From NCBI GenBank assembly GCA_029959085.1, contig JARWIR010000003.1, positions 24,753,505 to 24,817,504 on the forward strand: a stretch of DNA of 64,000 bases, in the 5' to 3' direction. Positions 54,271 to 64,000 of this stretch are shown one piece after another; position 1 is the stretch's first letter, and every line of letters starts with the position of its first letter. Under the pieces are notes generated by a model. It searched no databases. It was given only the letters and a program-made list of their open reading frames with translations, and had not been told where the DNA came from. A program made the position numbers and the translations under genes. Source of the DNA: Nemophila menziesii (Eukaryota > Streptophyta > Magnoliopsida > Boraginales > Hydrophyllaceae).

Positions 54271-54854
54271 CGAAATGCAGAGGCGGTGGTGCTAGGGTTC
54301 CGCCATGGATCTGTTCGAAGCTTCAAGAACACCACCGATTTGCAGAAACGAATCTAGTCGAAGCCATGGCTGCACAAGGCTAGATCTGTTCGAACCTGCT
54401 CACTGCTCACTGCTCGGCTAAGTCCATGGCAGCACCACCAAGATAGAGAGGCGGCGGAGCTCTAGATAGATAGGTGGGTTTACTGGAAAACAGCTGTTGG
54501 TGGTGGAGCTTGGTTGAGTTTTATGAGGGAGGAGGGAGGAGGGAGGTGGTGGTGTAGATCGGCGGTGGTGGTCATTTAGGTAGTGTGGTGGTGGTTGAGA
54601 GGAGAGAGAAGTAATGAGGTGAGGAATTGTATTTACAACGTGAATGAAAATAGAAATGGGATAATTAGTATATATAGGTGTAGAGAAAACAAAAGAAGGG
54701 TAGTCTAGTAATTGGGATTTTGGGGTTCATGTGTTAAAAAGTTCCAGAGGTCTTTAGTAAGAAGAGGCTCTAGGTGGGGGTGCTAACTCGAAGAGGGGTG
54801 TGTCTTCAAGACCCCTAGTGTAATTATCTCTTTCTTAAATTACTCTTTAATTGC

Positions 54855-55030
54855 TAAAAATACTCACCATTTTTTTTAGAATACTCCGACTTTTGTATAG
54901 AGTACTCCGACTATTTCATAGAGTACTCCGACTTTTTTATAGAGTATTCATTTAATTCGCTAGAGTACTCGTTTAATTCCTTTAATTCTCGGAATACTCT
55001 ATGTTTTTCTCAGAGTACTCTATGTTTTTT
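54855..55030 (-). repeat. GAGTACTC array in MULE X
   Basis: TAGAGTACTCCGACTTTTTT and similar units, about eight copies, matching the Y array in inverse orientation. Confidence 0.8.
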
Positions 55031-55317
55031 CCGGTGGCCGGTGACTGGTGGCCGGAGGTCCGTGGTCGGAGATCGGTGGTCGGTGGTGGTGGTGGTGGTC
55101 GGTGGTCGGAGGTCGGAGATGGGTGGTAGGTGGGTAGGTGGTAGGTGGGTAGTGGTAGAGGAGAGAGAAACAGTGACATCATACCTTTTTGTCTTTTAGT
55201 GTTAGTAAGGGTAGGAAAGACTATTGTAAAAAATGAGGTCCCTAAGAATAAAAACTTTCAAGACACTACTCTATAGAGAAAAAATAGTGCTCCTAGGACC
55301 CTATAGATAATTCACCC

Positions 55318-57400
55318 AAAAAAAAAAGGGAAATATTTTTTTATTTCCTTGATAACTTTTTTTCCTACTGAAAAATATATCAATTTTAATGATATTAGTA
55401 TATATAGAATACACAATATATATACTTTATATTTATATCATTTGATATAAAATAACCTATGCAGAAAAAAAATATACTCATATTGTATATATCTAGAATT
55501 TGTTTATTCACGTATCACTGCAGTGATGATGTAATATTAAAAAAAAAAAATCTCCATACTTTTTACTTTGACCGAGCACATGGTCCATATTTTTTATCAC
55601 CTACAAAACACTGCAGTGATGGAAAAAAAAATATTATTACTTAATTTTTTTTCCTTTCATCGATTTTTTTTTTCATGCAAACAGTATTCTGTATATCAAA
55701 CTTCACCATTGTGAAGTATTAAAAAAAAAGGTCAAACGAATTATTTTTAATACATTCAATGAACTTCTTCACTGTGAAACAATAGTGGATCGAGAAAATA
55801 TTTGACCAATTGTTCACTTTGGACAATTAAATGACTATGTATTGGTAAACAATTCATCAAACCTTTTCGGCATAACAATATTTCTTTTTCCTTTTATTAT
55901 TGTCTCTTTTTCCTTTTGTGGTCAAAGAAAAGTAAAGGGAAGTTAGACACGTGAATAATAAATCTATTTTGAATTGCTCTTATGCGAACGCAAAACATAT
56001 AGATAAAAACAAATGAAACGAAAGATAGGGCAATTAAATATATATGTTGTGCGTATATATTGCATAACCTATCAATTAATTTGTTTTCCATTCGCATAAC
56101 CTAAGAAAAAAAATTATCTGATCTCAAGCTTCCAAAATAAATGTTAATAGCATATCTGGTACATCCAACCTAATAGAAGGATTTAAAAAGTTTGTATTAT
56201 GCTTCTAAGATTTACATTTATCCAAATTCTAAATAATTTTCTATGAGAGAATGTATGATGATATGAATTATATATGAAATTTTTGGAAAATCAAAATTAT
56301 AATTCTTAGAAACATTGAGTTCAATAAGAGATATTGAATCGTCTATTTTTTCAAGACAAAATCAAAGGATAAATACAAGTCTGGCATATTTATTTTCTTA
56401 GTCATTTATGACGAATTGCTATAACGTTGCTCTTTATTATTATACTCCCTATTGGTAAATAACCAAAAATTATATCCATCAAGATAATTTGATTGTGCAA
56501 TCTCTATTACAACTACTCCACCACCGAGCACAAAGATGGATTTTGAGAACATGTTGTATATGATATTCTCAAGAATAAGGGAAGAAAAAAAACATATAAC
56601 TGGAATCAAGAATACACCATTTATATTGATCCTCGTATAATCATTCAAATGATTAAAAATATTGTAAAGGTGTCGTGACTAAGTCACAATAACCAGTTTT
56701 TAATGCTCCTAATTAAATTTATGTCTCAAAAGAGCTATCTTATTAAATTAGATTATTGTACGCTTAAAGCGCAATAGATCTATTTGGTTCCAAAGATAGC
56801 ATAAAGGAGCAGTATCATGAGCAAAGTTGTTAATTATGAGACTTTTGGCATCTTATAAATGTCAAAGTAGTGTATATAACTGAGAATTAAAATACTCCTA
56901 CTGAGTATCAGGTACCTGATTATATATTGAGATCTCAATCAGTTATTTTACTACTTCAAATTATTGGAACCTAACTATAAATTGATCATGATCAAATATT
57001 TATATATACGCATAATAACTATTAATATATGGATGAAATCGATGATTATTTTAATTAAAATGTCTTGATAAACTGACTGGCCATCAGTAGAAAGACATAA
57101 ACAAAGCAAATATTTTTTAAATTTCACTTGTACGACGTGAAATTTTCACAATTATAAAACGAATGTGCTACAAGGGGGAGTCACTATATAAGATAGTATG
57201 GTGTAGCACACATAATGTATTTATTAAAGAGATATAGTCTCCGGTGGTGGATGCATTTTCCATTATTTCTTATGAAAGACTTCATATAAGTCGTATGTCG
57301 AGCACTTTAAATCATTATATATAAATGAAGTGTCGATCCAATTTATGTCGTATTGTTTATTACTCCTATTAAATGTCTCAAGTTATACACCATTGTGTTA
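55318..57400 (+). other. Copia-like interior, right of the MULE
   Basis: AT-rich, no ORF of interest. It contains CACTGCAGTGATG (about 55516-55528 and 55609-55620) and CTTCACCATTGTGAAG-type palindromes. Frames at 55459, 55897 and 56406 are AT-driven. Confidence 0.5.
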
Positions 57401-57404
57401 TACT

Positions 57405-58105
57405 TACATCAGGGGGAGACATTTACGCAATGCACTCTTTTTCCCTTAGCATAAATTTTTTCCCACTGGGTTTTCCTTGCAAGGTTTTTAATGAGGCAAT
57501 TTATATAAGCGTGTTGAAGAATACTATACTCTTTTTCCTTTACTATGATTTTGTCCCATTGGGTTTTTCTTAGAAAGGTTTTAATGAGGTATATTCTCAA
57601 AACTAAATATCAAAGGGGAATGCAATTTTTCAACAAGTAAACAAAGTTGAACAATATGCTACTTGTATCACTCAAGACATAGGAGGCTACATCAAAGATG
57701 ATCAAACCAGACATATCTCTCCAAAATAATCCTTTAGGCATGAACTCTTGAAGAAAAGTGAAATAGATGTAAAACAAATTTGCTCAAGTGACAGTTTGGA
57801 CGATTTACTTAAAAAGGCATTACCTACATCTACTTTCAAGAAATTTATACACAAGATTAGCATGCAAGGAATTCAAGACCTTTCTTAAAAGGCTGACAAC
57901 AAGGGGAGACGAATACACACTACACTCTTTTCCTTCATCACGGTTTTGTCCTAATAGGTTTTCTTGATAAAGGTTTTTAATGAGGTAGTTTAGTTAGCGT
58001 TTAAAGAAATGTACTCTTTTTCCTTCACTAGATTTTTCCCTACTAGGTTTTTCTAAAAAGGTTTTAACGAGGCATATTCTTAGGGACTGAGTATCCAAGG
58101 GGGAG
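57405..58105 (+). repeat. Duplicated 3' end region of the Copia-like element
   Basis: A block with the wording CTCTTTTTCCTT, then a GGTTTT-type stretch, TGGGTTTTTCTT, AAGGTTTTAATGAGG occurs four times (about 57433, 57527, 57922 and 58012). The pair at 57410-57640 is repeated at 57897-58105, each starting GGGGAGAC and ending in an AAGGGG purine tract. Such blocks stand just before the 3' LTR of short-LTR Copia elements. Confidence 0.75.
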
Positions 58106-58281
58106 TGTTATAAACCCATCTTAGTGGATATTCATCCCAACCCATGGGCTAGCAGTCAAGCCCATGAACACTAGGGTTTAGGGTCTCCTGTCACCTATAA
58201 ATAGGAGCTCCCACTATGTAATCGAGACACACTCTGATAATAAACAGAGCACTCTTATTTCTTTCTCTACAGTTTATAACA
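58106..58281 (+). repeat. 3' LTR of the Copia-like element
   Basis: 176 bp, preceded by the purine tract and followed by the CTATT duplication. Confidence 0.9.
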
Positions 58282-58315
58282 CTATTTAACTTTTAATTCT
58301 AGCTACTTTAATAAG

Positions 58316-59341
58316 TGGACTTAGTCATAGAATAAATCCAATAGGAACCCCATTCTAGCTAAAAACTAGAATTGGGGTTTGACTCCTCACTTTTTTATCT
58401 CCAACAGGATTCATAGAATGTGAAAAGCTAGATTTGAACCCCAATTGATTACTCTATTCTTGCAAATCTATTGATACATACAGTTTTAGCCACATTTTTT
58501 TTTACTTTTATTTTTATTTTTGTTGCATACAAATGCAAGGATGCTGATCTTTTTTTTCGTTGCATGATAAATGTTCTATAAAAACTTTAGCTACAATATT
58601 TTTTTCTCTTAATTAATTTTGCATACTTCTAGTATTTATTTATTTTCCTTTTTAATTTTACATTAAAATTAAAAAATTAATTATATATTATTTTTAGTTA
58701 TTTTGCAAGTTAACTTTGTTTTTATTCAAAACTATATGTTTTAGTTATTTATTTTCCAACCATTTTTTAATATACTTTCTATATTGAGTATCACTTTTTA
58801 TTTTTATTAGAAAAAAATCATCAATTTTAATGTTTTCAAAAAGAATAAAAAATTATATGTTTCTACAAATTATAAATATATGTAGAAAAAATAATTATAA
58901 ATATAATTATAATTAGTATATAAAAAATTAATTTTGTAAAATATATAAATAAAAAACTATTAAAATAGATTTTACAAAACCAGTTTCTTTAGTTATTTTC
59001 TTTTCAATCATTTTTTAAATCATCTTAAATATCAAAATATTTTAGTCTATAAATTATGATATTTTTAATAAATAAAATAACATGTTTCTATAAATTATAA
59101 ATGTGTAAAAAAATAATTATAAATATAATTATAATTATTATATAAAAATTACTTTTATAATATATATAAATAAATAAATTTGTATCAACAATAAAAATTA
59201 AGTTTGAATATAAAATTTTAAAATTGAGAGTTGAAACATGGGAGCTGTTGGAGCAAAGTTGTTATAGAAAGTTGATATTTAAGAGAAAATGATGTCTGAC
59301 TCCCCATTCTGGCTAAAATTGTAGGGAGTTGTTGGACTTAG
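58316..59341. mobile_element. Candidate MITE or other small insertion, about 1 kb
   Basis: The 9-bp direct repeat TGGACTTAG is at 58316-58324 and 59333-59341. Just inside both ends are related blocks in inverse orientation: CCCATTCTAGCTAAAAA with GGGGTTTGACTCC on the left, and GACTCCCCATTCTGGCTAAAAT on the right. The left block is itself a hairpin. The core (58480-59230) is extremely AT-rich without an ORF. The extreme ends do not match as terminal repeats, so the class is open. Confidence 0.4.
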
Positions 59342-59657
59342 CCTTATACCAAGTGTGGGGAGGTTTGAGATGAACCCATGCCAATGGTCATACTCTTTTT
59401 TTTTGTTCCAACAACCCAATGGTCATACAAGAAGTTGTGACATGTTGTTTTAGAGCAATAATACCTCCATTCCTTAATAAGTAGTGTTTTAGGAAATACT
59501 TTTGTTTCATAATATTTTTTGTTTTAATACAATAGAGTTATAGGACCGTAAAATTAAAACTAATTTACAATTAATTTTTTTTTTGTCAAAATAAAAGTCT
59601 AACATTGATGTCTGTTACAGCCCGAATACAAGTTACTAATACAAGCATAAAATTAAA

Positions 59658-60668
59658 CTAAAGACCTAGTAGGGCAATTAGATAGTCTAGATTAAGTCTA
59701 ATACTTTTAGCTAGAATATCCGCTACACCATTATATTTCCTTGCAACATGGATAACCTTCCATTCCGGGAATCTCCCTATCCACCTCCATGCTTCGGAAA
59801 TCATGGGGCGGATCCTCCAGTCGATTCCTCTCCGTCTATTAATACCTTGAATTACCTCAAGGTTATCTGAGTAGAAAGAACTACTCTTAATTCCAAGATT
59901 TGCGGACGATCTCATAGCCAACAAGATCGCCCACATCTCACCTTCCAGATTACTATTAAGTCTTGCTCTCTTCGTCCAGAGGATTAGAAAAGCAAGAATA
60001 AAAGGGACCCTGATATACGCCCATCCGAGCCAACCAACCCGTACATATATTAGCCTCTATAAATATACTATTAACCACATATGGCGTATTCCTAAACCAA
60101 CTAGCCCGAATTCCTCAAACCTAGAATGTAGTCGGCCCCTTTCCCAGCTCAACCTAGGAGATCACCTCCAACATCTCCTGCGAATCAACTTCCACACACA
60201 AAATAGTGACTCTGATCTCCTCTGTCGTATTCAATCCTTCATCAAGGGTGACTAATTCTGCAGACACCGGCGAGGTCCAGCTCACTCTTATGGCGAAACC
60301 CAGGCCCAGTTATCCTCTATATCACGAAAGACACCGCCTGCTCCTTTTATACGGTCTCTACTTATGTAACTCTCATCTATTTCTAGCTTAAGTCCTTGGT
60401 TCGGTTTACACCAACCAATTAGCTCAATGTAATTTTTCCTATCAAAGAACTTACCCGGATGACTATTCCAAGCTTGAATATAGTCTGGATCTAGGTGTTT
60501 AGCTTTTCTGATTAGAACCTTATTCGTTGGAAATGATTCATTATTGAAGACCACGTTGTTTCTAACATTCTGTGTCACCCCAACCAAGGCGCCAAAAAAG
60601 ACATTCCAAGTGACCACGACAAATATCCAAGTACCTGGAGGCTGGAAGTTGTGTGTTACACCATTCAT
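59658..60668 (-). pseudogene. RNase H end of LINE F
   Basis: The frame 60668-60288 ends with IELIGWCKPNQGLKLEIDES, then GAGGVFRDIEDNWAWVSP, the start of the RNase H fold with the first catalytic Asp (EIDES). The second part (59936-59658) gives SSFYSDNLEVIQGIN, then PMISEAWRWIGRFPEWKV and RKYNGVADILAKS. The middle (about 59940-60290) is frameshifted and partly unreadable. The region before it (VVFNNESFPTNKVLIRKAKH) matches the linker between zf-RVT and RNase H. Confidence 0.75.
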
Positions 60669-61249
60669 GAGTATTCGAGGTTCAATATTGTTGGCTCCAG
60701 CGGCTACCTCGTGATCTAGCTACTACCCCCAAATAAATTATGCCTAGTCGGCTGCTCGGAGCTTCCAAAAATAGCAGTAGTGGATTGCAAATTATTATGG
60801 GAAGTTGTCCCTTCGTGCGGTTGCTGTTGTTGTGAGACAGGTGCATCTAGAGCTGACTTCTGGCAGGAACGATGGAAGTCCTGCGAACACCTGAGAACAA
60901 CACTTCTAAAATTGCAGGTCCTTGTCCCAAGTTTGCACAGGAGGTCCCTGCATAGGAGTTACTTTCAAACCTTTATATCGCATGTTGTACTAATGACCCT
61001 CCCGGGCTAACTGTAGCAAGCATAGACAAATTATGTTGGTCTCCAGTCTGAGACTGAACCTCACCCAATCATATACCATTCAAAAATTACTCATCCAATT
61101 TCTATCATTTCCAAATAGTAATTTTGCTTTTGCTGAGATGCCTCTATATCTTTCTTGACCTACTTCCACATATTAACGACCATGCTACCCTCTCTAAAAA
61201 GGAAGATATCATTTTTTTCACATGACCTGCACTATGGGCACAAAATCGA
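60669..61249 (-). pseudogene. Linker region of LINE F, poorly readable
   Basis: Between zf-RVT and RNase H. I read no clean domain on the minus strand. The plus-strand frame at 60780-61010 is Cys-rich by chance. Confidence 0.4.
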
Positions 61250-61560
61250 TACATCCATACCCCTTTTGTACAAGTTATCTTTAGTTTCCAATCGATCTTG
61301 AACCATTCCACATAAGAGAACTCTAGTTCTTTTGGTACACCTTACCTTCCAAGTCCTTCCCAATCAAATCCCATATCTTCCATGTCTAAACTAAGAGACT
61401 TGATAGTAAACTTAACTGAAAAAACTCTATTAATCTCATGTTGCCAAAATAATATATCTTTATTCCCATTTTCACTTGACACCCTTATCTCTGCAATCTC
61501 GATCAGCTTAGAAGGGGTTAACATGTGTTGAAAACGATTCCAATCCCATGATCCCTCCTA
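61250..61560 (-). pseudogene. zf-RVT lead-in of LINE F
   Basis: NGNKDILFWQHEINRVFSVK, then FTIKSLSLDMEDMGFDWEGL. This resembles the (D)xxxWxxxxxGxFSVKSxY block before the zinc-binding domain, followed by the W..LW segment. Confidence 0.6.
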
Positions 61561-62164
61561 TCTCACGTAATCCTTAATCTTATCCCCCGGATACCGTTAC
61601 TAATTGCATACAAGACATATATAACTTGGGGAGCATCCCCTATACAAATTTCCAACCAAAATGTTATGATTTTGCCATTATGAAGCACTTATCGGGATCC
61701 ATATATAACCACTACAATACTTTTCACGATGGATCTACATACTAGAGAATCAGTCACTTTTGGAACATAATGTAATGGACTCTTTTTGAAATACTTCTAG
61801 CAAAAAGCTACCGACCAAAGGGTTGATTCATCATTCAACAATTTCAACCCGAGGAGGGCATGGTTCATATATTCCACATTACAGAAACCCAAAACCTCTA
61901 GTTTCTCTGGCAAACAAATCTTCTCACATGCGAGCCAACTAATCCTCCTCTGATCTCCTAATGACCCCTAAATGAAGTCCCTAACAATGTGATCAATTTC
62001 TTTCATACAAAAACTGGTAATTTTTCCTACATAATGTATAAGGGCATCTCATTTCACACCGACTAAGCAAGTGTGATACAAATAATTAGTGATAATGTCC
62101 TCCCCTTCTAACCCCCAAGTTTGACAAGAAGCCCATTAATCATGTTGTCATAGAAACCACAAGG

Positions 62165-62900
62165 TCAGTTGCCCGAGAGTATATGGACTCCAAGGTATCT
62201 CCCTAAACTACTACTTCTAGAAAACCCACTTCGCCTTGTGATGCTCACCGCTGGCTCCTCCTCCACGTTCCTTGAGAAATAAATGAGGGAATTCTCCTTA
62301 CTAATTGATTGTCTTGGACCTTGGTAGAGTACAATGAGTGATTTCTGCAAAAGATCAAGATTTTATTAGAGGCTTCTGAAAAAAGAATTAAATCATCCGT
62401 GAAAAATATACGAGATATTGGGATCCCCCATGAATATAATCGAAGTGGCTTCCATGATCCATTTTCTACAGAATGGTAAATAAGTAATGATAGTTTCTAT
62501 GTACACTGCACAAACAAGTATAGTGACTTTGGTTCCCCTCAATAGATACCCTTCTAAGGTAAGAAGGGCTTAGGTGTTCTTTTGTGCTAAAGGACGCTAA
62601 ACTCATTCTCGTACACCCAAGATATTTTCACCAAGACCCAACACTCTAGAACCCCCCCAATGACTCCAAATAATTTTGAATGAAGTCCAATATTATCTTG
62701 TCATAAGCCTTAGCCAAGTCCACCTTGACTGCCATGTAACTCTTCTTCCCCTTAGTATGCCTCATCACATAGTCTATCTCATCGACCCATACTTCATTAT
62801 CAATGGTCAATCTATGGAACAAGAAACTAATCTGATACAGTCCAATGAGATTAGCTAACATAGGTCGGAGATAATCAACTCATGCATTTTGAAGAGCTTA
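62165..62900 (-). pseudogene. Reverse transcriptase of LINE F
   Basis: At 62861-62646: MLANLIGLYQISFLFHRLTI, then KKSYMAVKVDLAKAYDKI; the Asp in KVDLAKAYD is the first catalytic residue. Near 62380-62400 the second box reads FTDDLILFSEAS (FTDD instead of FADD). Then comes STKVQDNQLVRR and, in the frame 62350-62165, ENSLIYFSRNVEEE and SSSLGRYLGVHI, the thumb region. Three frames are needed, so it is inactive. Confidence 0.8.
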
Positions 62901-63287
62901 TAATTTACATTAATCAAATCTATCAGCCTAAAATGTGTTATATATTACGGATCACTCGTTTTGGCATAAGATGAACGAGGGTCCACAAAACTTCCCTCGA
63001 AAATACACCCATATCTAAGACACGCCTGATCATATTGCAAACATATGGACCCACTATGTCCCAACACTTCCAATAGAATCCATCTGTCATGCTATCTACA
63101 TAGAGGCCTTATGAGGTTGCATCTGAAATAGTTTTACTCGAACCTCCTCATCCGAAACTGGCTTACTCAAGATCCTAACTGGATCCTTCCCAATATATTG
63201 TCGATGTGGGAGAGAAAAATGGCCACTCAAGCTGCCATCTAACACAAAAAGCGACTTAAAGAATTCTCTAATCCCAAGTCCTTTCTG

Positions 63288-64000
63288 CTAACTTGTTTGT
63301 GAACATTTCCTGGTTACTGTATTTAATCTTAAAACAAACGTTATTCCCCTGTTAACCAATATCAAAAGATGATAAAAACCTGGTATTACGTTCACCAAAA
63401 TAAATCCAATATATTCCTGCCAGCTAAAATCAATGCATCTCTTCATGTTCAAGAACACTTTCATACTCCTTACTAAGTCTCTTATCCAACTGTAATAACG
63501 ACCCATTATATGACTGCTGGAGTGGATTCGGAATCCCGGTGATTCAGGTTAATAACCACTTCTTCTTACAAAATATATTTCCAAATGTATTATTCTTCCA
63601 ATGCTCTAGTTCATTGTCGTTAACAATTCCTCATTTTTGTGAGATGACATTTTTAAATCCCTCAGGTAGGCATCACATGCTCTCAAATTTTAATCTACAT
63701 TAATCAACTCTTTGGTTTGGGCGAGAGTCTACCGCTATAAGATTCGGTACATGATCAGAGTGAATGCATGGTAAGTTCTAAACTCTCAAAAAAGAGAAGC
63801 ATTCCCACCAAATATCATTTCCATAAGCTCTATCCATTCGCTTCATAATTCTCATGCCTGATCCACGAATCGCTTCAAGTGAATCTCAGTCCTTTGAAAC
63901 CCAGGTCGACTAACTCACATATAGTCTTCCAACTCCTGAAGCCTGTCATGAGTGATGTGATGCTTGCACAACCCTAGTCTTGTCCTCGGGCACACCTACT
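63288..64000 (-). pseudogene. Endonuclease-to-RT linker of LINE F
   Basis: The frame 63506-63288 reads RCIDFSWQEYIGFILVNVIP, then GFYHLLILVNRG, close to the W.Q.....W...G..NT.FFH linker of LINE ORF2. The region to 64000 is readable only in pieces. Confidence 0.5.

Larger units (their letters stand above)
53243..54839 (+). mobile_element. MULE Y, nested in X in inverse orientation, with 9-bp duplication
   Basis: The element is 53252-54830 (1579 bp), type-2 end on the left (GGGTGAATTATCTATAGGGT) and type-1 end on the right (reads GAGATAATTACAC on the minus strand). The perfect 9-bp duplication TTTCTTAAA lies at 53243-53251 and 54831-54839. Y read left to right corresponds to X read right to left: type-2 end, CT-rich leader, ACCACCGACC-type repeats, CACCGGAAAAAACATAGAGT, the GAGTACTC array, the palindrome with its A run, and the type-1 end. 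There is no transposase gene. The 151-residue frame at 53928-54383 runs through tandem repeats. Confidence 0.88.
52233..55317 (-). mobile_element. MULE X (type-2 end right, type-1 end left), interrupted by MULE Y
   Basis: The left end is GAGATAATGACAC (type 1, 52233). The right end on the minus strand is GGGTGAATTATCTATAGGGT (type 2, 55317). Flanks are TAAAAAAAA (52224-52232) and AAAAAAAAA (55318-55326), an 8/9 match. Without Y and its duplication the element is about 1.5 kb. The two terminus types share only an imperfect terminal repeat of about 25-30 bp ending in GGGTCTT. It contains no transposase; the frames at 52427-53152 are low-complexity His/Thr- or Ser-rich readings of short tandem repeats. 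Confidence 0.75.
51406..58281 (+). mobile_element. Copia-like element with 176-bp LTRs, no pol, with nested MULEs
   Basis: LTRs at 51406-51581 and 58106-58281, both from TGTTATAAACCCATC to TTTATAACA, with about ten differences. The perfect 5-bp duplication CTATT lies at 51401-51405 and 58282-58286. After the 5' LTR comes CGTTATCAGCACGA, a motif familiar after the LTR of short-LTR Copia elements (Ale/Retrofit type). A purine tract (CCAAGGGGGAG, 58095-58105) precedes the 3' LTR. After removing the MULEs the interior is about 3.4 kb and contains no gag or pol frame, so the element is non-autonomous or fully decayed. Confidence 0.88.
59585..64000 (-). mobile_element. LINE F: L1-type retrotransposon, 3' part, running off the right edge
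   Basis: On the minus strand from the right edge: endonuclease/linker remains (64000-63288), reverse transcriptase (about 62900-62165), zf-RVT (about 61560-61250), RNase H (60420-59658), then a short tail ending in an A run (T's at 59573-59583). Frameshifts and stops occur throughout. Its RNase H is closely related to that of LINE H (38816-39166). Confidence 0.78.

Noticed and set aside
53928..54383. 151-residue ORF with RAREMERYGCL-type repeats
   Set aside because: Explained by a 33-bp tandem repeat that keeps all frames open.
52233..54830. A single MULE with long (about 170 bp) terminal inverted repeats
   Set aside because: The two matching ends are both type-1 and their flanks differ (TAAAAAAAA and TTTCTTAAA). 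The 9-bp duplications pair 53252 with 54830 and 52233 with 55317 instead.

Overview
The window looks like a stretch of a large, repeat-rich plant nuclear genome, probably a eudicot. Almost all of it is nested transposable elements: Athila-type Ty3/gypsy LTR elements, plant L1-type LINEs with an RNase H domain, a Copia element with very short LTRs, Mutator-like elements (MULEs) and a small hAT element. The background is AT-rich. I recognise one host-type gene, a P-class pentatricopeptide-repeat (PPR) protein gene on the minus strand at 40264-41592. I saw no rRNA, tRNA or CRISPR array.

Layout. 1-3785: 5' part of Athila-like element A (minus strand), inserted into the 3' noncoding region of element B, whose 3' LTR ends at 6171. 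6172-12955: MULE-type material (end fragment to 7239; larger element about 9426-12652 carrying a decayed ORF and a 450-bp hAT element) plus two LINE fragments. 12956-31035: old Athila-like element C, with a decayed gag/protease joined to an integrase-like tail, an envelope-position ORF and a 3' LTR split by element D (21542-29763, minus). D is a very young copy with two 1473-bp LTRs, an intact Gag ORF and an integrase C-terminal ORF, but no reverse transcriptase. 31050-36200: decayed LINE G (minus). 38690-39170: LINE H, RNase H end only. 40264-41592: PPR gene. 42187-44775: LINE J (plus), cut by element E (44776 to about 49300), which has one LTR and a gag-protease frame with four in-frame stops. 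49480-49640: LINE-like tail. 50195-51330: poly(A)-tailed region with an unrecognised ORF. 51406-58281: Copia-like element with short LTRs and no pol, bounded by a CTATT duplication. Inside it lie two MULEs of one family, one inserted in the other in inverse orientation. 59585-64000: LINE F (minus), continuing past the right edge.

How it fits together. The Athila-like group shares LTR starts (TGATGTCTCC), an Asp-tRNA-like primer site, TATA boxes, polypurine tracts and, in B, C and D, a conserved 3' noncoding block. C and D both lack the reverse transcriptase/integrase core. D's near-identical LTRs imply it moved recently using enzymes supplied by another copy. The order of insertion can be read: A into B, D into C's 3' LTR, E into LINE J, MULE Y into MULE X, and X into the Copia element.

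Limits. All reading and alignment was by eye. LTR and LINE ends are good to a few bases only where a target duplication is quoted. Family names rest on motifs remembered from known families, not on searches.
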